64,000 bases of DNA, taken from an uncultured Pseudomonadota bacterium (GTDB lineage: Bacteria; Myxococcota_A; UBA796; SXON01). Of this stretch, positions 60,189-64,000 are shown piece after piece. The stretch is taken from the NCBI GenBank assembly GCA_903900265.1, contig CAIUMM010000206.1:18129-82128 (forward strand). Direction: 5' to 3'. The translations under genes were made by a program, and so were the position numbers. The notes under the pieces were generated by a model that searched no databases, had not been told where the DNA came from, and worked only from the letters and a program-made list of their open reading frames with translations. Every line of letters begins with the position of its first letter. The first letter of the stretch is position 1.

Positions 60189-60329
60189 ATGCCCAAGAAG
60201 CCCGTAGCTCGTAATCGTCGCAAGTCCGCTCACCGCCGCGCTGGCCTCAAGGCCAAGCTCAACAAGCAGCGCATGCGCAAGGCGGGCATGCTCCGCAAGC
60301 GCAAGCCGAACGGCCGTCTGCAGCGCTGA
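60189..60329 (+). CDS. Tiny highly basic protein, possibly ribosome- or nucleic-acid-associated
   Basis: This 46-residue protein (start MPKKPVARNRRKSAHRR) has 20 Lys/Arg residues, a length and composition like small ribosomal proteins. A perfect AGGAGG lies seven bases before ATG 60189, the strongest ribosome site in the window, implying high expression. It precedes malQ by 18 bases. The longer frame from 59958 lacks similarity to anything and ignores this site. I do not recognise the family; a ribosomal or RNA-binding role is inference from composition. Confidence 0.8.
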   Translation: MPKKPVARNRRKSAHRRAGLKAKLNKQRMRKAGMLRKRKPNGRLQR

Positions 60330-60347
60330 TCGCTGGACACCGTCGTT

Positions 60348-61799
60348 ATGCCAGGCGTGCTGCATCGTAGAGGCGGCGTGCTCCTGCACCCATCGAGCTT
60401 GCCCGGTCCCGGGCCAATCGGTGAGTTTGGCTCTTACGCGCGTGGGTTTCTCGACTGGATGTCCCAGGCGGGGCTCACCGTGTGGCAGGTTTTGCCCTTG
60501 CATCCGGTGGGTGCAGGAAATTCCCCCTACGCGAGTCCCTCGGCGTTCGCCGGGGACTGGCGGTTGATCTCAGTTGAAGATCTCGTCGCTGCCGGGATCC
60601 TCGACCCGGTTCCGGTGCCGTGGGGACTGGATGCGCTCGATGCGGACGTCATCGACGCGTGGAAGCGGCCGGTCATTGAGCGTGCTGGCGTGCGCGTGTC
60701 GTCCTCTTCCGCGTGTCGCGCGTGGGTGGCCAGCCAGTCTTGGCTCGATGAGTGGACGCTGTACAACGCGCTGCGCACCAGCACCGGCACGGGGTGGCAG
60801 GGCTTTGGGGCCGATGCGCCTACACCCGCGCTCCGCCTTGAACACGCCGCGGCGATCGCGATGGAAGAAGGCGTACAGTTCTTATTTGCTACCCAGTGGC
60901 AGGCGCTGCGCGACGAAGCGCGCGCGCGTGGCATCCGCATCCTCGGCGATATGCCGCTCTTTGTGAGCGGCGACGGCGCAGACGTCTGGTGTCACCGGGA
61001 TTTGTTTCAGTTTGCGGAGGGGGACGACGGCGCCGTCGCGGACCCGATCGCGGGGGTTCCTCCCGACTACTTCTCTCCGGATGGTCAGCGCTGGGGCAAC
61101 CCGACGTACCGCTGGGACGCGCATCAGCGCGAGGGCTTTCGCTGGTGGATCGCGCGGGTGCGCCGCGAGCTGGAGCTCGTGGACGACCTGCGCATCGATC
61201 ACTTTCGCGGCATCGTCGCCAACTGGGCGATCCCGCAGGCCGAGTCCGATGCGCGGAAGGGCGTGTGGTCGCCCGGTCCCGGGATCGCGCTGTTTGATGC
61301 GCTGGCGGCGGAGCTGCCCGGCGTGCTCGATCACCTCGTGGCCGAGGACCTCGGCGAGATCACCCCGGATGTGCGCGCCCTGAGGGATGATCTGGGCCTG
61401 CCCGGCATGAAGATCTTGCAGTTCGCGTTCGCGACCGACGGCACGCACCCGTTCCTTCCGCACAACTATGAAGGAAGCAACTGGGTGGTCTACACCGGCA
61501 CGCACGACAACGACACGGCGCGGGGTTGGTACGAATCGGCGGACGCCGTCACCCAGCATCGTTTTCGCGTCTACACCGGTCGGGACGGCTCCAACGCGGT
61601 GTGGGCGCTGCTCCGGGAGGCTTGGGCCTCTGTCGCGGCCACCGCCATCGCGCCGATGCAGGACGTGATGGGCCTCGGCAGCGACGCACGGATGAACACG
61701 CCCGGCACCGGCACGGGGAGCTGGACGTGGCGCTTGCGCGATCTGCCGTGGCAGTCGGTGCCGATGATGCGCGGGCTGTCCGAGGTGTACGGAAGGTAG
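60348..61799 (+). CDS. malQ: 4-alpha-glucanotransferase (GH77)
   Basis: This 483-residue enzyme transfers maltodextrin segments between alpha-1,4-glucans. GH77 signs are LLHPSSLPGPGPIGEFG, WQVLPLHPVGAGNSPYASPSAFAG, catalytic nucleophile in LRIDHFRGI (about residue 283), acid/base in EDLGEITPDV (about 341) and THDNDTARGW. Length is normal for the bacterial type. Begins 18 bases after the tiny basic protein. Confidence 0.95.
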   Translation: MPGVLHRRGGVLLHPSSLPGPGPIGEFGSYARGFLDWMSQAGLTVWQVLPLHPVGAGNSPYASPSAFAGDWRLISVEDLVAAGILDPVPVPWGLDALDADVIDAWKRPVIERAGVRVSSSSACRAWVASQSWLDEWTLYNALRTSTGTGWQGFGADAPTPALRLEHAAAIAMEEGVQFLFATQWQALRDEARARGIRILGDMPLFVSGDGADVWCHRDLFQFAEGDDGAVADPIAGVPPDYFSPDGQRWGNPTYRWDAHQREGFRWWIARVRRELELVDDLRIDHFRGIVANWAIPQAESDARKGVWSPGPGIALFDALAAELPGVLDHLVAEDLGEITPDVRALRDDLGLPGMKILQFAFATDGTHPFLPHNYEGSNWVVYTGTHDNDTARGWYESADAVTQHRFRVYTGRDGSNAVWALLREAWASVAATAIAPMQDVMGLGSDARMNTPGTGTGSWTWRLRDLPWQSVPMMRGLSEVYGR

Positions 61800-61831
61800 G
61801 CGGCGGCGCGGTTGGGTTATGGCGCAAAATC

Positions 61832-63349
61832 ATGAAGCTTCGCCTTTCTCCTCTCCCGAGCCTGCTTTCGATCGCGATCGGGTCGCTTGGGATGCCCGCC
61901 GTGGCGTTTGCTGCGCCTACGCCGGTGCTTGTCTCTGCTTTTCAGCCCACCAGCGCGGCGGGGCGCACGCTCGCGACGCTGCTGGAGAACTACCTCGCTC
62001 AGGAGATCGCGCTCGACGCGACGTTGAAGGTGGTGCGTATCGAAGACACCCGCGACTTTGAGGACTACTCGGCGCGCGTCTACATCGAAGGCTGTCCTCC
62101 AAGCGATATTGTGGGGTGTACGAGCATCATCGCTGAGCGCGGGGCCGCCGAATTCGCGGTGACCGGAACGGTGCGCACCTCGGTGGACGGCAGCGAGGTC
62201 GAGCTGGAGATCCTCGACATGCAGGACAGCCGCGTGGTGGTCAGCTTCAAGAGCGCGGTGGCGTCGGGCGAAGACAAGGTTTTTGCGCAGGGCGTGGCGC
62301 GCGTGCTAACCGCGGCGGTGCGCGGCGAGATCGGCGAGGAGCACGACATCCGCAGCGATGGGCAGGAAGCGCCTGCGCGGAAGCTGGATAACGACGCGGT
62401 CGCCCGCCAGATCGCCCAACTGTCAAAGGACCTCGGCGAGGTCAGCATCGCGCTGACTCGTCCTGACAAGGTGATCGCCAAGCCGGTGTACACGGTGGAC
62501 GACGTGGCGCGGCAGTCCCAGACCGACGGCGTGAAGCCTTGGGAGCACCTCGGCATGACGCCCGGCGCGTACTTGCGCTACAAAAACTCCGGCTTGTCGC
62601 TGATGGATTGGCGGGCGCGCGCGGTGGGGCGCAAGGGGCAGCTGCTGATCACCCCGCTGTTCGGGTACGCCAACGGGGCGATGGCCGGCAGCTTTTACGG
62701 GGCCTACGCCACCGACGACAGCACCGCGGTGGTCGAGTCTTGGTCCGCCCAGTCCCAGCAAACCGCGGGCGGAGCCTGGATCAACGGCGTCGTCAGCTAC
62801 GGTTTGTTGCCGGAGCTGGATGTTGGGGTCTCTGTGGGACTTCAAACTGGGCAGTTCACCGTCGACGTTGACAACTACGTGGTCGATCAGTCGGTGGAGC
62901 CTACCGAACCCGAGGTTTTTCCCGCATCGCGGGTCACCGTCGGCGCGCGGGCCAACCTCGCGCTGCTGCCGACGCGATCGATCCGGCCGCGCTTTGGGGC
63001 CGGCGTGGACTGGATGCAGGGCTACGGCGTCGGGCAATTCCTGCAGCTCCCGGCGTGGATCGCCGTTTTTGACGCGCCGAGCCTGATCGTCGGGCAGGTC
63101 GATGTCGGCGGCGAGGCGCGGATCAGCAAGCGGGTGGACTTTGTGCTGCAGGTGCCGGTGACGTTGCTGCTCGCGGGATCCAACGTGAGCACCGCACATA
63201 CGGGCACTCAGTCGGTGGTCGCCACGACGAGCCCCGACCGCGCCGGTCTGGTGGGGGTTGGCGTCAGCGCGGGCCTTCAAGTTCGGCTTTTTGGCGCCCG
63301 AGCGGACGCCCATGCCGCTGACGAGATCGACGCGATCGACGGCGACTGA
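61832..63349 (+). CDS. Envelope protein with C-terminal beta-barrel-like domain
   Basis: This 505-residue protein has a signal peptide (ending VAFAAPT). The N-terminal domain (about residues 30-190) resembles a TolB-N/CsgG-like nucleotide-free fold: VLVSAFQPTSAAGRTLATLLENYLAQEI and RGAAEFAVTGTVRTSVDGSEVELEILDMQDS. The C-terminal domain (about 250-490) shows alternating strands typical of an outer-membrane barrel (LLITPLFGYANGAM, VTVGARANLALLPTRSIRPRFGAGVDW, VDFVLQVPVTLLLAG). Function unknown; assignment to the outer membrane is inference. Confidence 0.75.
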   Translation: MKLRLSPLPSLLSIAIGSLGMPAVAFAAPTPVLVSAFQPTSAAGRTLATLLENYLAQEIALDATLKVVRIEDTRDFEDYSARVYIEGCPPSDIVGCTSIIAERGAAEFAVTGTVRTSVDGSEVELEILDMQDSRVVVSFKSAVASGEDKVFAQGVARVLTAAVRGEIGEEHDIRSDGQEAPARKLDNDAVARQIAQLSKDLGEVSIALTRPDKVIAKPVYTVDDVARQSQTDGVKPWEHLGMTPGAYLRYKNSGLSLMDWRARAVGRKGQLLITPLFGYANGAMAGSFYGAYATDDSTAVVESWSAQSQQTAGGAWINGVVSYGLLPELDVGVSVGLQTGQFTVDVDNYVVDQSVEPTEPEVFPASRVTVGARANLALLPTRSIRPRFGAGVDWMQGYGVGQFLQLPAWIAVFDAPSLIVGQVDVGGEARISKRVDFVLQVPVTLLLAGSNVSTAHTGTQSVVATTSPDRAGLVGVGVSAGLQVRLFGARADAHAADEIDAIDGD

Positions 63350-63436
63350 GGCCGTCGGGCGGGTGCTTGACTTTCCCGGAATCTCCCCCTATATGCGCCC
63401 CGTTCCCCTCCCGTTCCCTTGTTCGCCCGAGGTCCC

Positions 63437-64000
63437 ATGCGCGCTGCCCTTCTTGCACTGTCCCTATTTGCTCCGGTCACGCTGCTGGCCTGCACCGGCG
63501 GCACCAGCGATGACACCGGCAACGACGACGTAGGCGGCGGCGGTGGCCCGGCTACCTTTGAGGACTTCGTCAACGTCAGCACCGTGTACGTCGGCGACGC
63601 CGCTTGCTACGATGGCGTCGCGTGGAACACCCAGACGGCCGGCGCCGGTTGCACCTCGGACATCACGGTTTCCGGGACGGTGACCGACTTCCAGACCGAC
63701 GAGAACGTCGAAGCCGCTTCGGTGGACTTCTGGAGCAACGACGACATCAACACCTCGTCCAACCTGTCGGTCGAGACCGACAACAACGGCGATGGCGTCG
63801 CGACGCTGCCCGCCTGCACCCCCATCGGGTACATGACCAGCACGCCTCCGGAATGGCAGGAGACGGTCAACACCTACGAAGTGCATCAGGTGTACGAGTG
63901 GGACGCCTCGGGCGCGACCTCGGACACGTGGAACTCGGTGTCGGTCGCGACCTCCAAGCTCATCCCGTCGCTGCTTGGCCTCGAGTGGACGCCGGGCACC
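63437..64000 (+). CDS. Lipoprotein, partial, with carboxypeptidase-regulatory-like domain
   Basis: This reading frame of 188 codons runs off the right edge. It has a signal peptide with lipobox PVTLLAC and an acidic Gly-rich tether (TSDDTGNDDVGGGGG). The sequence ITVSGTVTDFQTDENVEAASVDFWS followed by VETDNNGDGVATL is typical of a carboxypeptidase-regulatory-like beta-sandwich. Several Cys residues may form disulfides. The downstream part is missing from the window. Confidence 0.75.
   Translation, partial: MRAALLALSLFAPVTLLACTGGTSDDTGNDDVGGGGGPATFEDFVNVSTVYVGDAACYDGVAWNTQTAGAGCTSDITVSGTVTDFQTDENVEAASVDFWSNDDINTSSNLSVETDNNGDGVATLPACTPIGYMTSTPPEWQETVNTYEVHQVYEWDASGATSDTWNSVSVATSKLIPSLLGLEWTPGT

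Overview
The window is high-GC, densely coded bacterial chromosome: no intergenic gap reaches 300 bases, and many neighbours are joined by ATGA, GTGA or TTGA stop/start overlaps. About fifteen lipoproteins, several with Asp/Ser/Thr-Gly tethers after the lipobox, together with MopE-type Asp/Cys repeats, FG-GAP propellers, a stand-alone SUMF1-type lipoprotein, TPR-sulfotransferase and TPR-GGDEF proteins, suggest a Gram-negative deltaproteobacterial lineage, most like Myxococcota. That placement is inference from gene style; no rRNA or other strong phylogenetic marker is present. I see no rRNA, tRNA, CRISPR array or prophage.

Layout. 1-2250 is the end of a surface-polysaccharide type operon (small membrane proteins plus carbamoyltransferase). 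2328-17451 holds a phosphodiesterase lipoprotein, TusA, a GGDEF-EAL protein with a degenerate cyclase site, surface lipoproteins (beta-helix, PGRP-like amidase), MtnA, a membrane sulfatase-fold protein, a TPR-GGDEF cyclase, a chromate transporter and an acyltransferase. 17499-28727 holds peptidases M13 and M18, a TPR-sulfotransferase, a coupled pair of lipoproteins (beta-propeller and SUMF1-like), an Mpo1-like protein, and a molybdenum hydroxylase subunit coupled to a class II aldolase. 28844-36334 holds propeller and other lipoproteins, a four-gene overlapping ABC operon (ABC-2 type ATPase, lipoprotein, MlaE, MlaF) and a coupled pair of radical SAM proteins. 36453-47626 holds secreted proteins, a SET-domain protein, MsrB, an N-formylglutamate amidohydrolase-like enzyme, a large MopE/FG-GAP lipoprotein, YceI, patatin and an SpmA-SpmB fusion. 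47659-48719 is a mobile unit. 48853-64000 holds an MFS exporter, an acyl-CoA dehydrogenase with a FadR-like operator, an amylase lipoprotein, cytochrome c, a swivel-first aconitase-family protein, carbonic anhydrase, a thioesterase with a histidine kinase, a tiny basic protein, MalQ and envelope proteins.

The most interesting signal is a REP-associated (Y1/HUH) transposase gene closely bracketed by two 60-62 bp palindromes, with two further solo copies of the palindrome in the window (23266-23325 and 53066-53123). The four copies form two sequence subtypes that differ by a compensatory base-pair change in the stem. A second signal is a perfect 9+9 operator, containing the half-sites of the TetR-type FadR box, directly upstream of the acyl-CoA dehydrogenase and only 27 bp from one of the solo palindromes.
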